Shown: in pieces, positions 56,953-64,000 of the stretch
Numbering within the stretch: the first letter of the stretch is position 1
Layout of the letters: each line of letters opens with the position of its first letter
Source of the DNA: Luteithermobacter gelatinilyticus
GTDB lineage: Bacteria; Pseudomonadota; Alphaproteobacteria; Sphingomonadales; Emcibacteraceae
DNA length: 64,000 nucleotides
Assembly (NCBI RefSeq): GCF_005849285.1
Contig: NZ_CP040517.1
Span: 1,618,501 to 1,682,500, forward strand
Reading direction: 5' to 3'
The notes under the pieces: generated by a model
Told to the model about the DNA's origin: nothing
Databases searched by the model: none
Seen by the model: only the letters and a program-made list of their open reading frames with translations
Program-made: the position numbers and the translations under genes

Positions 56953-57400
56953 TGATAAAACCCTTCTTTCTTTACAAAAGATCTAAACCAAAGATGTTCA
57001 AAATTTATTGTTCCCTAGCAGAATTGGTTCGGGATTTCCACTGCCATCACTATTTTTATCCCTCAGAAAGGCGAAAAAGCGGCAAGTGCGTGGTGTTTGG
57101 TATTGCGGACCGACAGGGAGGTCATTATCATGCCGGAAAATTCCCTTCCTCCGGAACATCAGACCGGAATTTTGGGCCAGAATTTTAGGCCAGAATTTTG
57201 GGCCAGAATTTTGGGCCGGATTTTTGGGCCGGAATTTAGGAGCAGAAGCTTTGAGGCGGACCATTGAGCAGAAAGTTTCGACTCCAAATTAAAGGTAAGG
57301 GACAAAATTTCAGGGACACGCATTTATTCCTGTAGAAACGAGAAATAATAAACCACACTCATAAACAACCATCACAGGCAACAAAACAGGTTCTGTATTC
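56953..57400. other. Divergent intergenic region between tpiA and the SurA/PpiD-like gene
   Basis: 448 bp without a credible gene. It must contain two divergent promoters; the first 100 bp next to tpiA are AT-rich. The central part holds a 13-bp tandem array (57168-57240). The last 100 bp before 57401 have no strong ribosome site for the next gene. Confidence 0.6.
57168..57240 (+). repeat. 13-bp tandem repeat array, about 5.6 copies
   Basis: Units: AATTTTGGGCCAG (57168-57180), AATTTTAGGCCAG (57181), AATTTTGGGCCAG (57194), AATTTTGGGCCGG (57207), ATTTTTGGGCCGG (57220-57232), then a partial AATTTAGG. Units differ by one or two bases. There are no spacers, so this is not a CRISPR array. Confidence 0.95.
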
Positions 57401-59314
57401 ATGTTACAATTTCTTCGCAGCGGTCTTTCTTCTTTCTTGACCATGGTTCTTCTGGGACTTCTTGTCGCCAGCTTTGCCCTTTGGGGTATTGGCCGGGACA
57501 TTTTTGCTACCAGCAGCAATATTGTCGCCGAAGTCGGAGACCAGAAAATCAGTGCGCAGGATTTCGCCCGTGAATTTCAGGTGGCCTATCAGCAGCAGCA
57601 ACAACGTCTGGGCGGCGAATTAACCCGTTCCATGGCCATCTCTCTGGGGCTAGGCCAGCAAACCCTGATGAATCAGGTCAACCGCACGGCCTTTATCGAA
57701 GCCGCCCGGCAGATGGGCCTGCGCATCACCGATGAACAACTCCGGGAATTCATATACGATCTGGACGTGTTCAAGAATGATTTTGGCCAGTTTCAGAAAT
57801 ATTATTTTGAACTGGCCGCCCGCAATCAGGGGCTGGACCCCAAGGAACTCGAAGAACTACTCCGCGAAGATCTGTTACGCCAGGAATTTCTAACCACCCT
57901 TGTCGGCCCGCTGACCCTGCCACGCCCCATGTTGGAAAGCATTTACAAATTTGAACGTGAAACCAGAACCGCTGAGATGCTAATTGTTTCTGCCTCCACG
58001 ATAACAGACATTGAGTCCCCAACGGAAGAACAGCTCAAGGCGTATTATGATGAGCACTCCTACCAATATATGGCGCCGGAATATCGCAAACTGGCTTACA
58101 TCTCCATAAAGCCTGAACAATATATGGATGACATCGCTGTACCGGAGGATGAACTTAAAGAGGAATACAACCTCCGCCAAGGGGAATATAGCGAAGCCGA
58201 AACCAGGGACATTAGACAAATCGTTCTCGACAGTCAGGAAGCCGCCGCTGCAGCGTATCAGGACCTTAAGGCCGGCAAGTCCTTCGTGGATGTTCTTTCC
58301 ACACACAGCGATCTGAGCGAAGCGGATTCTCGGATCGGGGAACAGAGTCGCACGGATCTTGAAGAAACCTATGGCCCGGAGGTGGCTGAGGCCGTCTTTG
58401 CGCTCGACGAGGGAGGTTTTACCTCACCCCAGGAAACCGCCTTTGGCTGGTATATTTTCGAAGTTCGGAAAATTCAGGAAGGCAGCGCCAAGGCCTTTGA
58501 AGAGGTGCGGGCTGAACTGGAAAAAGAGCTGAAACGTCAACATGCTCTCGACAAGGTGTATGAAGTCACCAATAAAGTCGAAGATGAACTGGCTGGTGGC
58601 GTCCCACTGACGGAAATTGCTGAAACCCTGAATCTGACGTTGGTGAACATCGGGCCAACCGATAGTAATGGTTTCGCTCCCACTGGGCAGCCCGTCCAAA
58701 ACCTGCCTGGTTTTGATGGTTTTCTTGCCCGTGCCTTCGAACAGGACCCCGGCACCGAACCGGTGCTGGAAGAAAGCAGCGGGGATGTTTTTTATGTGCT
58801 AAACGTCACTGACGTGCAGCCTTCTCAACTGCGCCCCTTTGAGGAGGTTCGCGGGGCTGTAGAGGAGGCTTGGATTCGGGAAGACCGCAATCGCAAGGCC
58901 GAAGAGCTGGCCAGCCGGCTCAAGGCGGATGTGGAAAGCGGCAAGAAACTGAAGGATCTGGCAGCAGCTTATGACTCCGCGACCTATCAGCAGGTGACTA
59001 TTGCCCGGAATGACCAAAGCGGCACGCTGTCTACTGATCTTCATCAGGCCATTTTCACCACCGCCCCGGGGGCCCTGGAACTGAAACCCGCGGCCAGTAA
59101 TGACGGGTATGTGCTGTTTCAGGTCACCGCCCGCGACTTCCCCGATGATATTCCTGAAAATCTTGATCAACTGGCGGAAAACATTATTGGCATTTATCAG
59201 TCTGAAGTTCTTTCTGCCTACCGGAATTATCTGACCGAAGCCCTACCGGTGAAAATCAACGAACGAACGGCCAAAGCCGTTCTGGACCAGATGAGCGCTT
59301 CGGAAGAGCAATAA
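57401..59314 (+). CDS. SurA N-domain / parvulin-type peptidylprolyl isomerase (PpiD-like)
   Basis: 637 residues, anchored by one N-terminal membrane helix (FLTMVLLGLLVASFALWGIG). A SurA-type chaperone segment (VAEVGDQKISAQDFAREFQ onward) precedes a parvulin domain (about residues 260-370: ETRDIRQIVLDSQEAAAAAY and EAVFALDEGGFTSPQETAFG), then a long C-terminal chaperone region. It resembles PpiD, which helps folding of exported proteins at the SecYEG exit; secG is nearby. Start ATG 57401, ribosome site weak. In alphaproteobacteria it often precedes trpE, as here. Confidence 0.9.
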   Translation: MLQFLRSGLSSFLTMVLLGLLVASFALWGIGRDIFATSSNIVAEVGDQKISAQDFAREFQVAYQQQQQRLGGELTRSMAISLGLGQQTLMNQVNRTAFIEAARQMGLRITDEQLREFIYDLDVFKNDFGQFQKYYFELAARNQGLDPKELEELLREDLLRQEFLTTLVGPLTLPRPMLESIYKFERETRTAEMLIVSASTITDIESPTEEQLKAYYDEHSYQYMAPEYRKLAYISIKPEQYMDDIAVPEDELKEEYNLRQGEYSEAETRDIRQIVLDSQEAAAAAYQDLKAGKSFVDVLSTHSDLSEADSRIGEQSRTDLEETYGPEVAEAVFALDEGGFTSPQETAFGWYIFEVRKIQEGSAKAFEEVRAELEKELKRQHALDKVYEVTNKVEDELAGGVPLTEIAETLNLTLVNIGPTDSNGFAPTGQPVQNLPGFDGFLARAFEQDPGTEPVLEESSGDVFYVLNVTDVQPSQLRPFEEVRGAVEEAWIREDRNRKAEELASRLKADVESGKKLKDLAAAYDSATYQQVTIARNDQSGTLSTDLHQAIFTTAPGALELKPAASNDGYVLFQVTARDFPDDIPENLDQLAENIIGIYQSEVLSAYRNYLTEALPVKINERTAKAVLDQMSASEEQ

Positions 59315-59340
59315 CGTCTCGGCCTGGCCGGAAAATTAGT

Positions 59341-59368
59341 AGAAGAAAACTAGCAGAAGAAAACTAGC
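59341..59368 (+). repeat. Two tandem 14-bp repeats before trpE
   Basis: AGAAGAAAACTAGC occurs at 59341-59354 and 59355-59368; the preceding AAAATTAGT looks like a decayed third copy. It lies between the stop of the PpiD-like gene and trpE. Confidence 0.9.
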
Positions 59369-59395
59369 CGAACAGGAAGCATAAAGGACCCAGGC

Positions 59396-60925
59396 ATGTC
59401 TGTCTCTCCGGATTTTGAACAGTTCAAGCAGGCTTATGAAACTGGCAGAGCACAGCTTGTCTGGTCCACTTTGGTGGCGGATCTGGAAACACCGGTTTCT
59501 GCCTTTATCAAGCTGGCCGCCGATGATCCCTACAGCAGTCTGCTGGAGTCCGTGGAAGGCGGTGCGATTCGGGGACGTTATACCTTTATCGGCCTGAAGC
59601 CGGATATCATCTGGCGCTGTTTTGGCAACAGGGCGGAAATTAACCGTCGGGCCCTCACCCAAGCCCAGGATGAAAGTACTTACGAAAGCCTGCCTGGTGA
59701 TGCGCTGGACAGCCTGCGCCGCCTGTTTGCGGAGTCCCGCATTGACCTGCCCCAGGGCATGCCGCCATCTGCCGCTGGCCTGATCGGGTATATGGGCTAT
59801 GACATGGTGCGGCTAATGGAAAATCTGCCTGAACCCAATGAAGATGCCCTTGGCCTGCCCGATAGCATTTTTGTACGTCCCACCATCATGGTGGTTTTTG
59901 ATAATGTGACCGACGAGCTCAGCATTGTCACACCGGTCCGGCCTGACAACCGTCTGGACGCCCAAACCGCTTACCGGCGGGCAGTAGAACGATTGGCAGA
60001 CATCGAAGCGGCCCTGGAAAAACCCGTGCCGCTCAGGGGCCGGCAGATCCAGTTCCCGGGCCAGCCCCTGCCCCAGGCGGTCTCCAATACCGGAAAAGAA
60101 CGCTATAAGGACATGGTGGCCCGGGCTAAGGAGTACATCCGGGCCGGGGACATTTTTCAGGTGGTGTTGTCGCAGCGGTTTTCCACCCCTTTTGATTTAC
60201 CGCCCTTTGCGTTGTACCGGGCCTTGCGGCGCACCAATCCGTCTCCTTTTCTGTATTTCCTGAAATTTGGAGATTTTTCTGTGATCGGCTCCAGCCCGGA
60301 AATCCTTGTCCGGTTGCGCGACGGCGAGGTCACGGTGCGCCCCATTGCCGGCACCCGGCCGCGCGGCAAAACCCCGCGGGAAGACCAAGCACTGGCCGAG
60401 GACCTGTTGTCGGACCCCAAGGAGCTGGCTGAACATTTGATGCTGCTGGATCTGGGCCGCAATGATGTGGGCCGGGTATCCAAGGTGGGCACAGTCGATG
60501 TCACCCAGAAAATGATCATCGAATATTATTCCCACGTGATGCATATCGTTTCCGACGTGCGCGGCGAAATCGCCCCGGAATATGATGCGCTGAAAGCACT
60601 CGCCGCCGGTTTTCCCGCCGGTACGGTTAGCGGTGCGCCCAAGGTGCGGGCCATGGAGATCATCGACGAACTGGAAGTTGAAAAACGCGGCATCTATGCC
60701 GGCGGCGTGGGCTATTTTTCCGCCGATGGCAGCATGGACACCTGTATTGTACTGCGCACTGCCATTGTCAAGGACGGCATGATGCATGTTCAGGCCGGCG
60801 CCGGCATCGTCGCTGACAGCGACCCCGATAGCGAATATGCGGAATGTGAGGCCAAGGCCCGTGCCCTGTTCCGCGCTGCCGAAGTGGCCTTAAGCTTCGC
60901 CGGAGAGGCAAAAAAGGGGCAGTAA
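59396..60925 (+). CDS. trpE: Anthranilate synthase component I
   Basis: Makes anthranilate from chorismate with ammonia from TrpG. 509 residues. The Trp-feedback site is in DDPYSSLLESVEG (LLES element near residue 43). The chorismate domain has QVVLSQRFSTPF, SPFLYFLKFGDFSVIGSSPE, RPIAGTRPRGKTPREDQ, HLMLLDLGRNDVGRV, FPAGTVSGAPKVRAMEII and RGIYAGGVGYFSADGSMDTC. The short leader (81 bp) has no Trp-codon cluster, so no attenuator is seen. trpG is not downstream; the next gene is convergent. Confidence 0.97.
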   Translation: MSVSPDFEQFKQAYETGRAQLVWSTLVADLETPVSAFIKLAADDPYSSLLESVEGGAIRGRYTFIGLKPDIIWRCFGNRAEINRRALTQAQDESTYESLPGDALDSLRRLFAESRIDLPQGMPPSAAGLIGYMGYDMVRLMENLPEPNEDALGLPDSIFVRPTIMVVFDNVTDELSIVTPVRPDNRLDAQTAYRRAVERLADIEAALEKPVPLRGRQIQFPGQPLPQAVSNTGKERYKDMVARAKEYIRAGDIFQVVLSQRFSTPFDLPPFALYRALRRTNPSPFLYFLKFGDFSVIGSSPEILVRLRDGEVTVRPIAGTRPRGKTPREDQALAEDLLSDPKELAEHLMLLDLGRNDVGRVSKVGTVDVTQKMIIEYYSHVMHIVSDVRGEIAPEYDALKALAAGFPAGTVSGAPKVRAMEIIDELEVEKRGIYAGGVGYFSADGSMDTCIVLRTAIVKDGMMHVQAGAGIVADSDPDSEYAECEAKARALFRAAEVALSFAGEAKKGQ

Positions 60926-60956
60926 CCAGACTTTCCCTATCCCCAATCTGTTTCCC

Positions 60957-62117
60957 CTACTCCGCCAATATATCAGTCCTGTTATGTACCAAAAGGTTCC
61001 GGCGGGCCTTCTCGCGCACCACATAGGACAGGGGCACCAGGGCGATGCCTTTCTGCTCCAGAGTCGGCAGCCAGCGTTTCAGCGCCTCAATTGTTTCCCC
61101 ATAGGGATGACCGATACCAACTGCGATGCCGTGGCGATGGGCGTAATCCTCCAGCTTGTCCAACTGCCCCAGGATATAATCCACATCCTGACGGTTATCC
61201 AGAAACACATCCCGGCTCACATGTGGCACCCCCTTTCGTGCTGCCTGCTCCGCCAGGCGGGACCGGCTGGTGGTTCGTGAATCCAGCACCAGAAGCCCCT
61301 CTTTTTTCAGCCGCCCGACCACGGCCGCCACGGCCGCCTCATCTTCGGTAAAAGCGCTGCCCATATGGTTATTGATTCCCACATATCCCTCAAACTGCGA
61401 CAGGTTATAATCCAGTCGCGAAAGAAGTTCTTCCTCACTCAACCGGCTTTCCAGGGCCTGTGGTCCGGGAGAAGCCGCCCCTTTCGGCTGCATCGGCATG
61501 TGAATCATCAGTTCGTGCCCCCTGCGCCGGGCGAGCGCCGTCTGGTGGCGCAATTCCGTAGCATAAGGCAGAAATGCCAGCGTTAGGCGCGGGTCCAGAT
61601 CAATGATCTGTCGGGTGTTGTTCTTGCGGATACCCAAATCGTCAATAACAATAGCGATAACGGGTTGGCCCGTCACCAAGCCAACGGGCCGGACTGCATT
61701 CTTTTCCCAGGTCGGTTGCTCCCGAACGGAGGGATGTTCCCTGTCCTGTTCCTGCTCCGGCTGTAATGGGAAGGGAGAAGACAATGGGGAATAAGACGGC
61801 GGCAGGCTGACCACGGCTTCGACTTCCGCATGACCTTCTTCGTATGTGAACGGATAGGTCACGGGATCGGAGAAGTTTTTTTGCGCCACGACCGGCGGAT
61901 CTGTCTTCTCTGAAGATTCCCGGCTCAGGGTCAGAATAATGCCGCCAAACGCAAACCCCACAAAAAGCATATAAATGCCGATCAGAATCCTGTGGCGCTG
62001 CTGCCATAAGACTCTGGCGGAACAAAAACGCCCCCACTGACGCCACAGCTTCCGCCCCGATATCCCATTCTCCTGTTTCCGGGACGCCAGTTTCCTGATC
62101 TGAGCACTTAACGACAC
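60957..62117 (-). CDS. Divergent polysaccharide deacetylase (YibQ/DUF610 family)
   Basis: 386 residues. One membrane helix (HRILIGIYMLFVGFAFGGIIL, about 42-62) anchors a Pro/Glu/Ser-rich linker and a NodB-like barrel starting VIAIVIDDLGIRKNNT (Asp-Asp), then LAFLPYATELRHQTALARRRG, ELMIHMPMQPKG, YVGINNHMGSAFTED, and VGIGHPYGETIEAL. The Asp and His motifs fit divergent polysaccharide deacetylases. Substrate unknown, probably cell-envelope glycan. It starts with GTG 62117; AAGGAAG lies upstream. Convergent with trpE, 31 bp apart. Confidence 0.9.
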   Translation of the reverse strand: MSLSAQIRKLASRKQENGISGRKLWRQWGRFCSARVLWQQRHRILIGIYMLFVGFAFGGIILTLSRESSEKTDPPVVAQKNFSDPVTYPFTYEEGHAEVEAVVSLPPSYSPLSSPFPLQPEQEQDREHPSVREQPTWEKNAVRPVGLVTGQPVIAIVIDDLGIRKNNTRQIIDLDPRLTLAFLPYATELRHQTALARRRGHELMIHMPMQPKGAASPGPQALESRLSEEELLSRLDYNLSQFEGYVGINNHMGSAFTEDEAAVAAVVGRLKKEGLLVLDSRTTSRSRLAEQAARKGVPHVSRDVFLDNRQDVDYILGQLDKLEDYAHRHGIAVGIGHPYGETIEALKRWLPTLEQKGIALVPLSYVVREKARRNLLVHNRTDILAE

Positions 62118-62299
62118 ACTGCTTCCTTTTGTTTTATTTTATTTCTTTGTATTTTATTTTTACGCGGCAGGGCAATTATGCCGTCCCGACCGGTCAATTA
62201 CAAATATCTTGTTGTTGTGCTTTATGGAAATCCTTTATAGAGTAGCCGGTAAATCACAATGAGCATTCCATAGCAAAAAGACGAGACTGACCCCGAAAC

Positions 62300-64000
62300 A
62301 TGAGCGACCTGTTTGAGACTGCCACTGTCACCGCCGAATATTCAGCAAAGGATATTGAGGTACTGGAGGGGCTGGAGCCCGTCCGTATGCGTCCCGGCAT
62401 GTATATTGGGGGAACGGATGAACGGGCGCTTCATCATCTGGTGGCCGAGGTTCTGGACAATTCCATGGACGAGGCCGTGGCCGGACATGCCAGTCGTATC
62501 GAAGTAGAGCTGCATGAGAATGGCGCCGTTTCCATCACCGATAACGGCCGCGGCATCCCCATTGACCCCCATCCCAAATATAAGGATCGCTCGGCATTGG
62601 AGGTTATTCTGACCACCCTGCATTCCGGCGGAAAATTCAACAGCAAGGCATATGAGACCTCCGGCGGTCTTCACGGGGTGGGGATTTCGGTGGTCAACGC
62701 CTTGTCGGAAAAAATGTCGGTGGAGGTCGCGCGCGACAAACAAGTCTGGCGCCAGGATTATTCCCGCGGCCATGCCGTGAGCGGGCTGGAGAATATTGGC
62801 GCGACCAGCAACCGGCGTGGCACCAAAGTGACTTTTCTGCCCGATCCGGAAATTTTCGGGGAAAATGCCCAGCTCAAGCCCGCGCGCCTGTACCAAATGG
62901 CCAAATCCAAGGCTTATCTGTTCCGTGGCGTAGAAATCCGCTGGCAGTGTGCACCGGTTCTGCTGAAAGATGGCGACGAAACCCCGCAGAAAGATACACT
63001 CCATTTTCCCGGCGGGCTGAATGATTATCTAACCACCGCATTGGAAAAAAGAAGTAAGGTCACGGCGGAAAATTTTCATGGCAAGGCGCCCCTGCCCGAC
63101 GGGATGGGACAGGTGGAATGGGCCATTGCATGGCCGGAATATGGCGACGGCAATATCCGCTCCTACTGTAACACCGTGCCCACGCCCCAGGGCGGCACCC
63201 ATGAAGCCGGGATTCGTGCCGCACTGCTTAAAGGGATCAAAGCCTATGGGGAACTTGTCGGGAATAAAAAAGCTGCGGCCATTACGGGAGAAGACATTTT
63301 CACCAGCTCCTGCGCGCTGATTTCCGTGTTTATCAAAAATCCACAATTTCAGGGACAAACCAAGGACAAGCTCACCAACCCCGAAGCCTCGCGGCTGGTG
63401 GAGCTGGCGGTGCGGGACCATTTCGACCACTGGCTGAGTGGCGCTCCCGACATGGCCAATGATCTTCTGGCCTGGACCCTGGAACGGGTTGAAGAACGCC
63501 TGCGCCGCAAACAGGAAAAAGACGTCAAACGTCAGACCGCTACCAGCCGGCGCAAGCTGCGTCTGCCCGGCAAATTGGCCGATTGCAGCCAGGACGCGGC
63601 AAAGGGCACCGAAATCTATATTGTGGAGGGCGACTCCGCCGGCGGGTCCGCGAAACAAGCCCGGGACCGCCGGACTCAGGCCATCTTACCGATTCGCGGA
63701 AAAATTCTTAATGTGGCCAGCGCCACCCGGGACAAAATCAGGGCCAACCAGGAAATCGGCGATATCAACCAGGCCTTGGGATGCGGATCGGGGGATAAAT
63801 ACCGGGAAGAGGATCTGCGTTATGAAAAGGTTATCATCATGACAGACGCTGATGTGGATGGGGCCCATATCGCAACACTATTGATAACCTATTTCTATCA
63901 GGAAATGCCCGAACTGATCAAAAACGGTCATCTTTACCTGGCGCAGCCGCCGCTCTATCGTATCGCCCAAGGCGGCAAGGTGCTGTATGCTCGGGACGAT
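62300..64000 (+). CDS. parE: DNA topoisomerase IV subunit B (3' end outside window)
   Basis: ATPase subunit of topoisomerase IV, which separates daughter chromosomes. 567 codons are visible without a stop. GHKL ATPase motifs: VLDNSMDEAVAGHA (Mg and ATP), DNGRGIPID, GGLHGVGISVVNALSE. The transducer region has QTKDKLTNPEASRL, and the TOPRIM part EGDSAGGSAKQARDR, ILPIRGKILNVASA and IIMTDADVDGAHIATLL. The QALGCGSGDKYREEDLRYEK segment is characteristic of ParE rather than GyrB. Family length is about 630-690, so roughly 100 residues are missing. Start ATG 62300, with weak upstream signal; the 182-bp gap before it is AT-rich and probably holds its promoter. Confidence 0.95.
   Translation, partial: MSDLFETATVTAEYSAKDIEVLEGLEPVRMRPGMYIGGTDERALHHLVAEVLDNSMDEAVAGHASRIEVELHENGAVSITDNGRGIPIDPHPKYKDRSALEVILTTLHSGGKFNSKAYETSGGLHGVGISVVNALSEKMSVEVARDKQVWRQDYSRGHAVSGLENIGATSNRRGTKVTFLPDPEIFGENAQLKPARLYQMAKSKAYLFRGVEIRWQCAPVLLKDGDETPQKDTLHFPGGLNDYLTTALEKRSKVTAENFHGKAPLPDGMGQVEWAIAWPEYGDGNIRSYCNTVPTPQGGTHEAGIRAALLKGIKAYGELVGNKKAAAITGEDIFTSSCALISVFIKNPQFQGQTKDKLTNPEASRLVELAVRDHFDHWLSGAPDMANDLLAWTLERVEERLRRKQEKDVKRQTATSRRKLRLPGKLADCSQDAAKGTEIYIVEGDSAGGSAKQARDRRTQAILPIRGKILNVASATRDKIRANQEIGDINQALGCGSGDKYREEDLRYEKVIIMTDADVDGAHIATLLITYFYQEMPELIKNGHLYLAQPPLYRIAQGGKVLYARDD

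Noticed and set aside
57168-57240. CRISPR array
   Set aside because: Repeat units are 13 bp and directly adjacent; no spacers and no cas genes nearby.
59315-59395. trp leader peptide and attenuator before trpE
   Set aside because: No Trp codons and no competing hairpins; only a 14-bp duplication.

Overview
The window looks like chromosomal DNA of a free-living, probably aquatic alphaproteobacterium. The evidence is gene order and gene content: the block eno, ftsB, pdhA-pdhB-pdhC, lpdA, lipA, a COQ10-like gene, then cinA, pgpA and ispDF, then dusB-ntrB-ntrC-ntrY-ntrX-trkA-trkH-hfq-hflX, and separately DUF1476, purC, purS, purQ, purL, bolA, grxD. The E1-beta of pyruvate dehydrogenase carries its own lipoyl domain and IspD is fused to IspF, both common in this class. 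I cannot name the genus. No rRNA, tRNA, CRISPR array, prophage or intact insertion sequence was recognised. The first gene (uvrA) and the last (parE) are cut by the window edges.

Layout. 1-4 kb: uvrA end, a 660-bp intergenic region with an iron-box-like promoter and strong RNA folding, and a MscS-type channel. 4.1-10.4 kb: an RND permease, its periplasmic adaptor, and a LytS/LytTR-type two-component pair. 10.6-12.4 kb: a phospholipase-D-family protein and an endonuclease/exonuclease/phosphatase-fold protein. 12.5-18.3 kb: an amine-dehydrogenase-like iron-sulfur flavoprotein facing a block that holds a small b-type cytochrome, an exported FMN-binding protein, a porin and the flavin transferase ApbE. 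18.3-20.5 kb: a MITE-like element, a photolyase and the DUF1476 ATPase inhibitor. 20.7-25.4 kb: the purine operon, then bolA and grxD. 25.8-27.6 kb: a LuxR/LuxI quorum-sensing pair with a near-ideal lux box, a 69-aa unknown gene and a strong terminator. 27.7-31.7 kb: GNAT acetyltransferase, mazG, an inositol-monophosphatase-family protein, hflX, hfq. 31.8-42 kb: potassium uptake (trkH, trkA) and nitrogen control (ntrXYCB, dusB). 42.2-45.2 kb: ispDF, pgpA, cinA and a PEP-CTERM exported protein behind a textbook sigma-54 promoter. 45.2-52.5 kb: the lipA/pyruvate dehydrogenase cluster and ftsB. 52.6-57 kb: eno, pyrG, secG, tpiA. 57.4-64 kb: a SurA/PpiD-type chaperone, trpE, a YibQ-type deacetylase-fold protein and parE.

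How the parts work together. Most of the window is core metabolism in compact operons, with many 1-8 bp gene overlaps. Three accessory systems stand out. First, the porin/apbE divergent promoter holds two Fur-like boxes and a perfect 16-bp palindrome, which suggests that an extracytoplasmic flavin electron-transfer module responds to iron; another Fur-like box sits on a promoter in front of a structured, apparently non-coding stretch near 2.8-3.0 kb. Second, the LuxR/LuxI pair is probably self-activating through the lux box. Third, the PEP-CTERM protein is wired to sigma-54.

A feature that no single gene explains is a set of short (11-18 bp) tandem direct repeats. Several begin at or just after a stop codon (8401, 27495, 46731 on the minus strand, 59341); others lie in longer intergenic gaps (25594, 57168).
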